Positions 54,052 through 63,885 of a stretch of DNA of 64,000 nucleotides are shown here, piece by piece. Source of the stretch: Clostridium sp. (GTDB lineage Bacteria; Bacillota; Clostridia; Clostridiales; Clostridiaceae). The stretch's first letter is position 1. Each line of letters starts with the position of its first letter. Position numbers and translations under genes: made by a program. Where the stretch lies: the NCBI GenBank assembly GCA_031292145.1, contig JARLHR010000042.1:59451-123450 (forward strand), written 5' to 3'. The notes beneath the pieces were generated by a model. That model was given only the letters and a program-made list of their open reading frames with translations, was not told the DNA's origin and made no database searches.

Positions 54052-55500
54052 ATGAAATTAAATAAAGAAACATTTAAAGAATTTAAAACTTATCCAGAAA
54101 GAGTTATTCAATTTGGAGAAGGTAATTTTTTAAGAGGATTTGTTGATTGGCAAATAGATGAAATGAATGAAAAAGCAGATTTTAATGGAAGTGTTGTAGT
54201 TGTTCAACCACAAGAAAATGGATTAATACATATGTTAAATGAGCAAGACGGCCTTTATACATTATATTTACAAGGGATGCAAAATGGTAAAGCTGTAAAA
54301 ACTCATAAGGTTATAAATTCTATTAGCAGAGGGGTTAATCCATATATTAATTACGAAGAATATTTAAAATTAGCGGAAAATCCAGAAGTAAGATTCATCG
54401 TTTCAAATACTACTGAAGCAGGAATTGCTTTTGATGAAAATGATAAACTAAATGAAGGATGCCAAAAAAGTTATCCTGGAAAATTAACAGCACTCTTATA
54501 TCATAGATTTAAAACTTTTAATGGAGCTAATGATAAAGGATTTATAATAATACCATGTGAACTTATAGATAGAAATGGTGAAAAACTTAAAGAAATAATA
54601 TTGAAATATTCAGAAATTTGGAACTTAGGGCAAGGGTTTGTTGATTGGATAAATAATGCAAATATTTTTTGCTGTAGCCTTGTAGATAGAATAGTTCCAG
54701 GATATCCAAGAGATACAATCGATGAAGTTAGAGTTGAACTTGGATATGATGACAATTTAGTTGATGTAGGAGAAATATTCCACTTATGGGTAATTGAAGG
54801 CCCACAATCATTAAAAGATGAGTTACCAATAGAAAAAGCAGGATTAAATGTAAAAGTTGTCGATGATATGACACCTTATAGAACTAGAAAAGTTAGGATA
54901 CTTAATGGACCACACACAGCAATGGTACCAGTAGCATATCTTTATGGATTAGAAACTGTAGGAGAATCAGTAGATCATGAAGTAATAGGAAAATATGTAC
55001 ATGAATTAATATATGATGAAATTATACCAACTTTAGACCTTTCTCATGAAGAATTAGTAGAATTTGCTGATGCAATAATAGAAAGATTTAGAAACCCATA
55101 TGTTAAACATTATTTAATGAGCATTGCATTAAATTCAATGTCAAAATATAAGACAAGGGATTTACCAAGTTTAACTGAATACTTAAAGAGAAAAGGTGAA
55201 CTTCCTAAAAAATTAGTATTTTCTCTTGCAGCGTTGATTGAATTCTATAAAGGAAAAAGAGATAAAGAAGATATTAAACTAGCTGATGATAAAGATATTT
55301 TAGAATTATATAAAGAATTGTGGTCAAAATATGATGGAGGCAATCAATGCTTAAAAGATATAGTTACATCAGTTTTAGCATATGAGAAGAATTGGGGAAT
55401 GAACTTAAATGAAATTCCAAATCTAACTGATGAAGTAACAAGATATTTAATTTTAATAGAAAAATTAGGAATGAAGGAAGCTGTTAAAGAAGTTCTTTAA
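54052..55500 (+). CDS. uxaB: Tagaturonate reductase (altronate oxidoreductase)
   Basis: 482 residues of the mannitol dehydrogenase family. NAD loop region [16 protein letters not shown], conserved [21 protein letters not shown], and the substrate region [19 protein letters not shown] with the catalytic lysine. It reduces tagaturonate to altronate with NADH. GGAGG before ATG. It has no promoter of its own that I could see, so it may depend on uxaC transcription through the 123-bp element. Confidence 0.92.
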   Translation: MKLNKETFKEFKTYPERVIQFGEGNFLRGFVDWQIDEMNEKADFNGSVVVVQPQENGLIHMLNEQDGLYTLYLQGMQNGKAVKTHKVINSISRGVNPYINYEEYLKLAENPEVRFIVSNTTEAGIAFDENDKLNEGCQKSYPGKLTALLYHRFKTFNGANDKGFIIIPCELIDRNGEKLKEIILKYSEIWNLGQGFVDWINNANIFCCSLVDRIVPGYPRDTIDEVRVELGYDDNLVDVGEIFHLWVIEGPQSLKDELPIEKAGLNVKVVDDMTPYRTRKVRILNGPHTAMVPVAYLYGLETVGESVDHEVIGKYVHELIYDEIIPTLDLSHEELVEFADAIIERFRNPYVKHYLMSIALNSMSKYKTRDLPSLTEYLKRKGELPKKLVFSLAALIEFYKGKRDKEDIKLADDKDILELYKELWSKYDGGNQCLKDIVTSVLAYEKNWGMNLNEIPNLTDEVTRYLILIEKLGMKEAVKEVL

Positions 55501-55538
55501 CATATAGACAAAAACTCATAATCAAATTTTATATAAAT

Positions 55539-55579
55539 TTCTATGTAAAGTTTAACTTAATATTAAACTTTACATAGAA
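55539..55579. terminator. Strong stem-loop between uxaB and uxaA
   Basis: TTCTATGTAAAGTTTA / TAAACTTTACATAGAA, 16 perfect base pairs and a 9-base loop. No T run. May reduce read-through or protect the upstream mRNA end. Confidence 0.65.
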
Positions 55580-55633
55580 GCCCTAAATATATTGTTAAAG
55601 ATATACAATGATTGATGGAAGTAGGGAAGAACA

Positions 55634-57121
55634 ATGAAAGAAATTATAAAAATTAATGAAAAAGATAATGTTGTAGTAGCTCTTAAAGATTTATCAAAAA
55701 GTGAAATTATTGAAATAAATAATACTAGGATTGAAATAAAAGAGGATGTAAAAAGAGGACACAAAATTGCTATAAGCAATTTTTCAGTGGATGAAGATGT
55801 AATCAAGTACGGGTATCCTATAGGACATGCAATAAAGAATATTGAAATTGGAGAATGGGTACATACGCATAATATAAAGACTAATCTAGTTGGAATTAAA
55901 GATTATACGTTCAATCAAGATTTAATGGAATGCCAATCAAGCGACAGAAAAATAACATTCAAAGGTTATGAAAGAAAAAATGGAAATGTCGGAATTAGAA
56001 ATGAATTATGGGTAGTTCCAACTGTTGGATGTGTTAATGGAATAGGTGAAAGAATCATAGAAAGATTTAAAGAAGAAGTGAAACCTGAAGGTATTGATGC
56101 TATTGAAGTATTTAAGCATAACTATGGTTGTTCACAATTGGGTGATGATCACGCTAATACAAGAACAATGCTTGGAAATTTAGTAAAGCATCCTAATGCA
56201 GGTGGAGTACTAGTTCTTGGACTTGGTTGTGAAAATAATACAATGCCTGAATTTATAGAATCATTAGGTGATTACGATGAAGAAAGAATTAAATTTTTAG
56301 TTTCTCAAGAAGTATCTAATGAAATTGAAAAAGGCGTGAAAATATTAAAGGAACTTTATGAGAATATGAAAAATGATGCAAGGGTATCTATTCCTGTATC
56401 TAAGTTAAAAGTTGGATTAAAATGCGGAGGTTCTGATGGACTTTCTGGAATAACTGCAAATCCGCTTGTAGGAAGTTTTTCAGATTTATTAATATCTCAA
56501 GGTGGAACTACAATTCTTACTGAAGTACCAGAAATGTTTGGCGCAGAAACTATTCTTATGAATAGAGCAAAAGATGAAGAAACATTCAATAAGACTGTAC
56601 ATTTAATTAATGACTTTAAAGAGTATTTCATGTCTTATAATCAACCAATATATGAAAATCCATCACCAGGTAATAAAGCAGGTGGTATTACAACCCTAGA
56701 AGATAAATCATTAGGTTGTACACAAAAATCGGGAAATGCTACAGTTGTAGATGTTCTAAAATATGGAGAAACTTTAAAGATTAATGGATTAAATTTATTA
56801 AGTGGACCTGGTAACGATTTGGTGGCTGCATCAGCACTTGCAGCCGCAGGGTGTCATCTTGTATTATTTACCACTGGGAGAGGTACTCCATTTGGAACTT
56901 TTGTGCCTACAATAAAAATATCAACAAATACACCATTATATAATTTGAAACCTCATTGGATGGATTTTAATGCTGGATCTTTAGTTGAAGATAAGAATTT
57001 GGAGGACGTAACAGAAGAATTGTTGAATTATATACTAGAAGTTTCAGGCGGAAAACTTATAAATAATGAAATTAATAAATTTAAGGAAATAGCAATTTTA
57101 AAAAAAGGTGTGACATTATAA
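55634..57121 (+). CDS. uxaA: Altronate dehydratase
   Basis: 495 residues, full length. N-terminal SAF-like domain (about 1-100, IGHAIKNIEIGEWVHTHNIKT) and C-terminal catalytic domain (about 110-495: GYERKNGNVGIRNELWVVP, HNYGCSQLGDD, LGLGCENNT, KCGGSDGLSGITANP, TTGRGTPFG). It removes water from altronate to give 2-keto-3-deoxygluconate. GGGAAG before the ATG. Ended by a palindromic terminator at 57147. Confidence 0.93.
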   Translation: MKEIIKINEKDNVVVALKDLSKSEIIEINNTRIEIKEDVKRGHKIAISNFSVDEDVIKYGYPIGHAIKNIEIGEWVHTHNIKTNLVGIKDYTFNQDLMECQSSDRKITFKGYERKNGNVGIRNELWVVPTVGCVNGIGERIIERFKEEVKPEGIDAIEVFKHNYGCSQLGDDHANTRTMLGNLVKHPNAGGVLVLGLGCENNTMPEFIESLGDYDEERIKFLVSQEVSNEIEKGVKILKELYENMKNDARVSIPVSKLKVGLKCGGSDGLSGITANPLVGSFSDLLISQGGTTILTEVPEMFGAETILMNRAKDEETFNKTVHLINDFKEYFMSYNQPIYENPSPGNKAGGITTLEDKSLGCTQKSGNATVVDVLKYGETLKINGLNLLSGPGNDLVAASALAAAGCHLVLFTTGRGTPFGTFVPTIKISTNTPLYNLKPHWMDFNAGSLVEDKNLEDVTEELLNYILEVSGGKLINNEINKFKEIAILKKGVTL

Positions 57122-57146
57122 TTTAAGTAATATTCAGTTGGTTATA

Positions 57147-57178
57147 TTTTTACCTGTTTAATATTAAACAGGTAAAAA
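57147..57178. terminator. Bidirectional terminator after uxaA
   Basis: TTTTTACCTGTTTAAT directly followed by ATTAAACAGGTAAAAA, a perfect 32-bp palindrome with T and A runs at its feet. Confidence 0.85.
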
Positions 57179-57238
57179 CTAGTTTTTGTTATAAAATAAA
57201 AAAGTATAACTTTTATGTAAAGTTTTTCTATAAAACGC

Positions 57239-57267
57239 TTGTAATAGATTTCAAATTGATGTATAAT
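57239..57267 (+). promoter_or_regulatory. SigA-type promoter of the GH105 operon
   Basis: TTGTAA, 17 bases, TATAAT (57262-57267). Confidence 0.65.
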
Positions 57268-57281
57268 TAATTATAGGTCAA

Positions 57282-57293
57282 GCACACGTGTGC
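57282..57293. promoter_or_regulatory. GCACACGTGTGC operator 1 of the GH105 operon
   Basis: Perfect 12-bp palindrome with central CG, 14 bases after the -10 box, thus over the expected transcription start. Confidence 0.8.
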
Positions 57294-57302
57294 AAACTAA
57301 AT

Positions 57303-57314
57303 GTACACGTGTGC
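57303..57314. promoter_or_regulatory. Operator 2 of the GH105 operon
   Basis: GTACACGTGTGC, one mismatch to site 1; centres of sites 1 and 2 are 21 bases apart, two helical turns, so both could be bound on one face of DNA. Confidence 0.75.
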
Positions 57315-57375
57315 AGATGTGAAATTATTTTAATTTTAGTTTGTCCATACTAAAAATTATTTTTTTACAATAATT

Positions 57376-57387
57376 GAACACGTGTGC
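57376..57387. promoter_or_regulatory. Operator 3 of the GH105 operon
   Basis: GAACACGTGTGC, one mismatch to site 1, 73 bases from site 2, giving three sites within the leader. Confidence 0.75.
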
Positions 57388-57455
57388 ACCTCGAACATAA
57401 ATAATCAATAATTTAGAAGTTTAGAACAGGACATTAAAGCTTAGGAGGAGTAGAT

Positions 57456-58541
57456 ATGAAAGATTATGCAAAATGGATGGCTGATTCAGTCATAGCGAGA
57501 AAAACAGATTTAACTAGCTATTGGGCTTATGAATTTGGACTAACATTGGATGGGATTGCAGAAGTTTGGAAACAAACTAAGGAAAGAAAGTATTTTGATT
57601 ATATAAAAGAATGTATGGATACTTTTGTAGAAGAAGATGGAACTATTAAAGGATATAAAGTTGATGAATATAATATTGATCATTTAAATAACGGGAAAAT
57701 ATTATTAACAATATACCAAGAAACTAAAGAGGAAAAATATAAAAAGGCTTTACTCTTATTAAGATCACAAATTGATAAGCATTCACGAACAAGAGAAGGA
57801 GTTTTCTGGCATAAAGAAATATATCCTGAACAAATATGGCTAGATGGCTTATATATGGGAGCAACATTTTATGCAAAGTTTGTAAACGAATTCGGGAATG
57901 TTTCAGAATTTGATGATATAGCAAAACAATTCGTTATAGCTAGAAATCATTTGATAGATGAAAAAACAGGTTTATTATATCATGCTTATGATGATGCAAG
58001 GACTCAACCATGGGCGAATAAAGAAACTGGTTTATCAGCACATTTTTGGAGCAGATCCATGGGATGGTATGTTATGGCTTTAGTTGATACATTAGAACAA
58101 CTACAAGAAGATAATAAGTATAAACCAGAAATACTTAAAATATTTAATGATTGTATACAAGCTCTTATAAAAGTTGCTGATAAAGAAAGTCATGTATGGT
58201 ATCAAGTATTAGACCAAGGTAATAGAAAAGGTAATTATTTAGAAGCATCTGGATCATCAATGATAGCTTATGCTATGTTTAAAGGAATTAGAAAAGGATA
58301 TTTACCTGAAGAATTAAGAGAATTTGCTAAAGAATCTTATAAAGGTTTAATAGATGAATTTATTTTAGAGACAAGAGAAGGACTTATAAACTTAAATAAA
58401 ATATGCTTTGTAGCAGGTCTTGGTGGGAAAGATAATAGAGATGGTTCTTTCACTTACTACATAAGTGAACCAATCGTATGCAATGAGCCAAAAGGTCTTG
58501 GACCATTCATATTAGCAGCTGCAGAAGCAAATCTACTATAA
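57456..58541 (+). CDS. GH88/GH105 unsaturated rhamnogalacturonyl hydrolase (YteR-like)
   Basis: 361 residues forming an (alpha/alpha)6 barrel. Catalytic aspartate near D130 in IWLDGLYMGATF, HAYDDARTQPWANKETG, FWSRSMGWYVMAL, and YLEASGSSMIAYAMFKG. It removes the unsaturated galacturonyl residue from oligosaccharides made by pectate or rhamnogalacturonan lyases. No signal peptide, so it acts in the cytoplasm on imported sugars. TAGGAGGAG before ATG; the next gene, a symporter, is 18 bp downstream. Confidence 0.9.
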   Translation: MKDYAKWMADSVIARKTDLTSYWAYEFGLTLDGIAEVWKQTKERKYFDYIKECMDTFVEEDGTIKGYKVDEYNIDHLNNGKILLTIYQETKEEKYKKALLLLRSQIDKHSRTREGVFWHKEIYPEQIWLDGLYMGATFYAKFVNEFGNVSEFDDIAKQFVIARNHLIDEKTGLLYHAYDDARTQPWANKETGLSAHFWSRSMGWYVMALVDTLEQLQEDNKYKPEILKIFNDCIQALIKVADKESHVWYQVLDQGNRKGNYLEASGSSMIAYAMFKGIRKGYLPEELREFAKESYKGLIDEFILETREGLINLNKICFVAGLGGKDNRDGSFTYYISEPIVCNEPKGLGPFILAAAEANLL

Positions 58542-58559
58542 AACTAGGAGGAAAAAATA

Positions 58560-60095
58560 ATGAATGAAAAAATTAAATTAAGAAATATACTTGGTTATTC
58601 AAGTATAAACTTTTTGGGGAGTGGAGCTCAAGGCTTAATGTCTGCATGGTTATTGTTATTTTATACTACTGTTTGTGGACTTGATCCAATAAAAGCATCA
58701 TCCATTTTCGGAATTGCAAGACTTATAGATGCCGTTGGAAATCCATTGCTAGGATTTATAAGTGATAGTTTTGGACAAACAAAATTAGGTAGAAGATTTG
58801 GTAGAAGAAAACCATTCATAGCAATTGGGATAGTTGGAATAGCTATTATATTCCCATGCTTATGGGTAGCAGGACAATCTTTCGCTTATTACTTCGCTGT
58901 TAATATGATATATGAAATATCATATACTTTAATATTTGTACCTGGGACAACTCTTCCAGCTGAAATGACTCAAAATGCTGCTGAAAAAGCAAAACTTATT
59001 GGTGGTAAACAATATTGTGGTACTTTATCAGGATTTATATCAGGTTTATTAACTGCATGGATTTTTAGTACTTTTGGAAAAGCTTCAGCTCAATCTTATT
59101 GGTATATAGGACTTTCTTGGGGAATTATAACTACATTATCTTTACTATTCTTCATATTTAATGTATATGAAAGAGATCCTGGAACAGCTGTTTATGAAGA
59201 TGCTGCCGGTTCGCTTGGTGAAGTGTTTAAAAAAATTGGAGTGGATTTAGTTTCTTGCATGAGACTTAAAGCATTTAGACTTCACAGTGTAATGTGGTTT
59301 TTAGGTAGTGTTTACAAACAACTTGCAGGAGGAGTTCTCACTTTCTTTGCAATTTATGTTTTAAGTTTAACAACAGTTGATGTATCAGGAGTAAACAGTG
59401 TCTCTTCAGGAGTTTCACTTGTAGCTATATTCATATATATAATACTTGCATATAAATTTGGTGGTCCAAGGACTTTCAAACTAGGTATTGGAATAATCTT
59501 AGTTTCCCTTTTAGGTTATGTATATCTTGTATTTACAGGACATAACTCAATGACTTTAACTTTATTCGTAATTTTCTCAATAGCTAATATCGTAGGTAAA
59601 GCAGCAGTTGACTATATACCAACGTACCAAATGGGATTCGTTGCAGATATAGATGAAGCACTTACTTTAAAGAGAAGAGAAGGTATCTACAACGGAATAA
59701 ATGGTTTATTTGGTAAGCTTGCAACATCAATAGAATCATTTGTACTTGGAATTGGTTTATCAGCATTTGGGTTTATCAGCACAACTGCAAAAGATAAAGT
59801 TGTAGAACAACCAGCTAGTGCAATAACAGGTATATCTGTAGTTACAATTGTGTTCCCAATAGTATTACTTGCTATAACTTGGATTGCAGCTTCAAAATAT
59901 AAACTTACAAAAGAAACTCATAAATTATTGGTAGATGAAGTAAATAGAATTAAAGCTGGTGGTTTAATGGATGACGTGACTCCAGAAGCTAAAGCAGCTG
60001 TTGAAGTTTTAACAGGTTGGAAATATGAAAAATGCTTTGGAAACAATAACGTAGCATATACAAACAAAAATGAAAGTTTTCACATAACTGCTTAA
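58560..60095 (+). CDS. GPH-type sugar/uronide:cation symporter (MFS)
   Basis: 511 residues with 12 predicted membrane helices. Family marks are NFLGSGAQGLMSAWLLLFYT, RLIDAVGNPLLGFISDSFG, LGRRFGRRKPFIA and VPGTTLPAEMTQ. The glycoside-pentoside-hexuronide family takes up sugars with Na+ or H+. Between GH105 and GH28 it should import unsaturated galacturonides or rhamnogalacturonan fragments. AGGAGG precedes the ATG. Ended by a terminator at 60121. Confidence 0.85.
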   Translation: MNEKIKLRNILGYSSINFLGSGAQGLMSAWLLLFYTTVCGLDPIKASSIFGIARLIDAVGNPLLGFISDSFGQTKLGRRFGRRKPFIAIGIVGIAIIFPCLWVAGQSFAYYFAVNMIYEISYTLIFVPGTTLPAEMTQNAAEKAKLIGGKQYCGTLSGFISGLLTAWIFSTFGKASAQSYWYIGLSWGIITTLSLLFFIFNVYERDPGTAVYEDAAGSLGEVFKKIGVDLVSCMRLKAFRLHSVMWFLGSVYKQLAGGVLTFFAIYVLSLTTVDVSGVNSVSSGVSLVAIFIYIILAYKFGGPRTFKLGIGIILVSLLGYVYLVFTGHNSMTLTLFVIFSIANIVGKAAVDYIPTYQMGFVADIDEALTLKRREGIYNGINGLFGKLATSIESFVLGIGLSAFGFISTTAKDKVVEQPASAITGISVVTIVFPIVLLAITWIAASKYKLTKETHKLLVDEVNRIKAGGLMDDVTPEAKAAVEVLTGWKYEKCFGNNNVAYTNKNESFHITA

Positions 60096-60120
60096 AATAG
60101 AAAAATATAAACAAATTCAT

Positions 60121-60153
60121 AAAAACCATGACATCACTGCCATGGTTTTACTT
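60121..60153 (+). terminator. Terminator after the symporter
   Basis: AAAACCATG / CATGGTTTT, 9 perfect base pairs, 10-base loop, then TACTTT. Partial read-through into GH28 is likely as the promoter for GH28 is not evident. Confidence 0.75.
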
Positions 60154-60215
60154 TATAGATAGCTAAAAATTATTTATAATGAATATTATGACAAATTGAG
60201 AAGGAGAAAATATCA

Positions 60216-61742
60216 ATGACTATGTTAAAATGGAATGAAGAATTATATAAGGAAGTTGAAAATAAAGTAAATGAAAATATGCCAATATTAGGATATAAAA
60301 ATGAATATGATATTCTAGATGAAAAATATTTATACTTAGTAAAGAATGTTGAAGAAGAATATCTTGTTCACCCAAATGGACCTTATAAGGGTACTAAAAG
60401 TGAAATGAAAAAAGACAGTGAGTATATCAGTAAATCTCTGATAAGAAAAACTAGAAATATACAATATTATGGAGATGTTATACAAAAGGCAATAAATGAT
60501 GCTGCATTCAATGGTGGTGGAAAAGTTGTTATTAGAGGCAGTAGTGATTCACAAAATCCTAATATATATTATACAGGGGCAATATATATTAAGAGTAACA
60601 TAGAATTACATATAGAAGAAAATGCAGTATTAAAATTTATGAGGAATAAAACCAACGAATTTTACCCATTAGTGTATACTAGATGGGAAGGAATTGAAAT
60701 GATGAATTTTTCTCCATTCATTTATAGTTATGAAGAAAAGAATATTGCAATAACAGGTAAAGGAATATTGGATGGATGTGCAGATGAATTTAACTGGATG
60801 CCATGGAAATTTGGATATTTTAATGAAGAAGATCAACAAATTCAAAGAGAAAGATTATTTAATTTAGGACAGGAAGGTGCTGACGTAAGAACTGAAAGAA
60901 TATTTGGAGACGATATTTCAACCATAAGACCACCATTTATACAACCATATAAAACTAACAATATAATAATTAAAGATATAACAATATTAAATTCACCTTT
61001 CTGGGAGATAAATCCTGTTCTTTGTGAAAATATAAAAGTGAGTGGTATAAGAATAGATACCAATTTATATAATAATGATGGAGTAGATCCTGAATCATGT
61101 AAGGATATGATAATCGAAAATTGTTATTTCCTAACTGGTGATGATTGTATAGCTATAAAGTCAGGAAGAAATAATGAAGGGAGAAGAATCGGTATTCCTA
61201 CGTCAAATATTATTATAAGAAATAATGAGTTTAAAGATGGACATGGTGGAATAACAATAGGAAGTGAAATCTCAGGAGGCGTTAATAACATATTTGGGCA
61301 TGATAATTTCTTTGACAGTAAAGAATTAGATTATCCAATAAGATTTAAGACAAATGCTGAAAGAGGAGGTAAACTTGAAAATATTTATATTAAAAATAGT
61401 ACTGTAAGCAAATCTAAAATTGCTGTTATACATGCAGATTTCTTTTATGAAGAAGGAACAAATGGAAATCATAAGCCGATATTAAGAAATATCATGATTT
61501 CTAATATTAAAACTGTTTCTGGTAGTAGTATAGATGCAAAGAATGCTTTATATTTAAAAGGATTTGAAGATGCACGAATAGAAAACATAGTATTAGAAGA
61601 TGCTATATTAAATGGAGTAAAAGGAGAAGCAATATTACAAAACATTAAAAATATTACTTTTAAAAATGTCTATATAAATGGGAATAAACTGGAGGATAGC
61701 ACATTTGATGTAGATAATGACTTCAATATCAAAGAAATATAG
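60216..61742 (+). CDS. GH28 polygalacturonase/exo-galacturonidase, cytoplasmic
   Basis: 508 residues; a right-handed beta helix from about 75 on. The GH28 active-site blocks are NNDGVDPESC, GDDCIAIKSG, GHGGITIGSE and RFKTNAERGG. There is no signal peptide, so it should act inside the cell as an exo-enzyme on short galacturonides, in step with the GH105 gene and the symporter. AAGGAG nine bases before the ATG at 60216; ATG 60222 is also possible. Confidence 0.88.
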   Translation: MTMLKWNEELYKEVENKVNENMPILGYKNEYDILDEKYLYLVKNVEEEYLVHPNGPYKGTKSEMKKDSEYISKSLIRKTRNIQYYGDVIQKAINDAAFNGGGKVVIRGSSDSQNPNIYYTGAIYIKSNIELHIEENAVLKFMRNKTNEFYPLVYTRWEGIEMMNFSPFIYSYEEKNIAITGKGILDGCADEFNWMPWKFGYFNEEDQQIQRERLFNLGQEGADVRTERIFGDDISTIRPPFIQPYKTNNIIIKDITILNSPFWEINPVLCENIKVSGIRIDTNLYNNDGVDPESCKDMIIENCYFLTGDDCIAIKSGRNNEGRRIGIPTSNIIIRNNEFKDGHGGITIGSEISGGVNNIFGHDNFFDSKELDYPIRFKTNAERGGKLENIYIKNSTVSKSKIAVIHADFFYEEGTNGNHKPILRNIMISNIKTVSGSSIDAKNALYLKGFEDARIENIVLEDAILNGVKGEAILQNIKNITFKNVYINGNKLEDSTFDVDNDFNIKEI

Positions 61743-61763
61743 TTATAGAGATATATAATTAAA

Positions 61764-61924
61764 TAGGAACATGAAAGAAAATAATAAATAAAAGATGCGA
61801 CTTCTATTTTGTGTCAGACATGGAAACAAATTCTGCTCATAGCTAGCTTATTAGTATAATTTGCTGATGGAGTATGACACCAAATGGAGAAGCATGTGGA
61901 TCTATTATTTTTGATTGTGCCTTA
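61764..61924 (-). repeat. Dispersed structured repeat, copy E
   Basis: 161 bp, inverted: TAGGAACATGAAAGAAAATA ... TTGATTGTGCCTTA. The reverse complement shows bulge TACTCCATC, inner helix GTGTCA / TGACAC and apical TAATAAGCTAGCTATGA, where loop bases changed but the hairpin arms ATA/TAT remain. It lies 21 bases after the GH28 stop. Confidence 0.85.
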
Positions 61925-61925
61925 A

Positions 61926-61985
61926 GCATATTAAAACTGATTTGGAAATATTTAATGATAAAATCAGCTTTAATATGCATTTTTT
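61926..61985 (+). terminator. Strong terminator after GH28 and repeat copy E
   Basis: GCATATTAAAACTGATTT / AAATCAGCTTTAATATGC, 18 bp with one mismatch, followed by ATTTTTT. Confidence 0.88.
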
Positions 61986-62126
61986 ATGATAATTTTTTAT
62001 TTAATATAGAAATATTTGCTTGATATGAATGTTAAGACTATAATCAGTAATGTATTTAAAAATATTGTTAAAACCAGAATATTAATAAATAATATGTAAA
62101 TTATTAAAATAAAATTAGGAGGAAAT

Positions 62127-62972
62127 ATGAAAAAACCTATAAAACGAGTCGCTACAATACATGATTTGTGCGGAATAGGGAAAGCTGCATTAACTAATGT
62201 GATTCCTGTTTTATCAGCATTGGGAATTGAGGTATGCCCTATACCTACTATGATATTAAGTACACATACTGGAGGATTTGGAACGCCTAATATTATTAAG
62301 TTAGATGGATATATTAACAAGGCAATTGAACATTATAAAAGCTTAAATATTAATTTTGAAGGAATATTTATTGGATATTTAGGCAGTAATGAAAATATAG
62401 AAGATACTATTGGATCAATAGAATTAATTAAAAATGATGATTCATTGATTGTATTTGACCCTATTTTTGCAGACAATGGGTGTTATTACAGCAATTTCGA
62501 TAAAAGCTATTCAGATAATTTAACAAAAATAATGAAATATGCTAATATAATAACTCCTAATTTTACAGAAGCATGTATCTTATCACAAGAAAAAATTATG
62601 AGTGAAGTAAGTGAAGATGAATTGCTATTAATCTGTAGGAAACTAAATAAGAAAGGATGTAATGATATAGTTATTACAAGTGTGCCCCTTAAAAATAAGA
62701 ATAAAATAGGAATAGCAGTATATCATGGAAAGGATGATTTGATGGAAATAATAATTCGTGATAAGCTTCAAAATTCTTATCCAGGAACTGGAGACATATT
62801 TACATCAGTATTAATTGGGTTAATATTAAATGGACTAACATTAAGGGAAGGTGTGCAGAAGGCTTGCGTATTTGTAGAAAGATGCATTATTGAAAGCAGC
62901 AAACATGATTACCCAATAAAAGAAGGAGTTCTACTTGAACCAGTCTTAAATGAATTTAAAAATGTGTTATAA
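62127..62972 (+). CDS. Pyridoxamine/pyridoxal kinase-like (PfkB-type ribokinase fold)
   Basis: 281 residues. VATIHDLCGIGKAALTNVIPVLSALG, CPIPTMILSTHTGGFG, VFDPIFADNGCYY, TPNFTEACILS and the catalytic NSYPGTGDIFTSVLIG are of the PdxK/PdxY type. It phosphorylates vitamin B6 vitamers. Lone gene between the pectin cluster and the DeoR-fruK operon. AGGAGG before the ATG. Some clostridial genomes carry a standard PdxK elsewhere, so a different substrate remains possible. Confidence 0.82.
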   Translation: MKKPIKRVATIHDLCGIGKAALTNVIPVLSALGIEVCPIPTMILSTHTGGFGTPNIIKLDGYINKAIEHYKSLNINFEGIFIGYLGSNENIEDTIGSIELIKNDDSLIVFDPIFADNGCYYSNFDKSYSDNLTKIMKYANIITPNFTEACILSQEKIMSEVSEDELLLICRKLNKKGCNDIVITSVPLKNKNKIGIAVYHGKDDLMEIIIRDKLQNSYPGTGDIFTSVLIGLILNGLTLREGVQKACVFVERCIIESSKHDYPIKEGVLLEPVLNEFKNVL

Positions 62973-63114
62973 ATGAGAAATAACAAAATTCAATCATAAA
63001 AAATCAAGATTGCATAATACATTTATTGAAAATGAAAAAAAATAAATTATTTTGAAAGAAAATGATTGATTTTTATTTTGATATAGGTTATTATGATTAC
63101 AAGGAGTGGTGATA

Positions 63115-63885
63115 ATGTTTACAGAAGAAAGATTTAATATCATTCTTCAGGAACTAAAAATTAAAGGAATAGTATCAGTCGTTGACCTGGTTAAATTATT
63201 GGAAGCTTCCGAATCTACCGTTAGGAGAGATTTGAATACATTAGATAGTGAAGGCCTTTTAAAGAAAATTCATGGTGGTGCAATTTCAATCGATGAAAAC
63301 ACATCTAAACATGATTATAAAGTTAATGTTAGGCAGTCTTTAAATGTAGATGAGAAATGTGAAATAGCAAAATATGCAGCAGCATTAATTGAAGAAGATG
63401 ATGTGATATATTTAGATGCTGGCACAACAACTGAACTATTAATTAATTTTATAGAAGCAAAAAATATAACTGTTGTTACAAATGGAATAGGCCATGCTAA
63501 GAAACTTTTAGAAAAAGGATTTAAAACTTATATTCTAGGAGGTGAAGTGAAATCTGTTACTGAAGCAGTTATAGGAAACACTACAATTGAAGAACTTAAA
63601 AAATATAATTTTTCGAAAGGCTTTTTTGGGGTAAATGGTGTAAGTAATCAAAGTGGATATACAACTCCAGATGCAAATGAAGCCATGGTAAAGTCTCAAG
63701 CAATTAAAATGTGTCAGAAATCTTATGTGTTAGCAGACACATCTAAATTAGATAAAATAAGCTTTGTAACTTTTGGAGCAATAACAGATTCAACACTAAT
63801 AACAATTAGAATAACTGGTAATAATAATAGTTATGATACTGATGTAATAGAGGTGATAAAAAATGATTCATACAATAACTCTTAA
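63115..63885 (+). CDS. DeoR/GlpR family regulator (FruR-type)
   Basis: 256 residues. DeoR helix-turn-helix VSVVDLVKLLEASESTVRRDLNTLD cut short here as the signature SESTVRRDL and IHGGAI; sensor domain with DAGTTTELL, VVTNGIGHAKKL, GVNGVSNQSGYTTPD and SYVLADTSKLD. It should sense a sugar phosphate, fructose-1-phosphate if it controls fruK. Start ATG 63115, AAGGAG eight bases away; GTG at 63106 overlaps that site. The end overlaps fruK by 23 bp. Confidence 0.87.
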   Translation: MFTEERFNIILQELKIKGIVSVVDLVKLLEASESTVRRDLNTLDSEGLLKKIHGGAISIDENTSKHDYKVNVRQSLNVDEKCEIAKYAAALIEEDDVIYLDAGTTTELLINFIEAKNITVVTNGIGHAKKLLEKGFKTYILGGEVKSVTEAVIGNTTIEELKKYNFSKGFFGVNGVSNQSGYTTPDANEAMVKSQAIKMCQKSYVLADTSKLDKISFVTFGAITDSTLITIRITGNNNSYDTDVIEVIKNDSYNNS

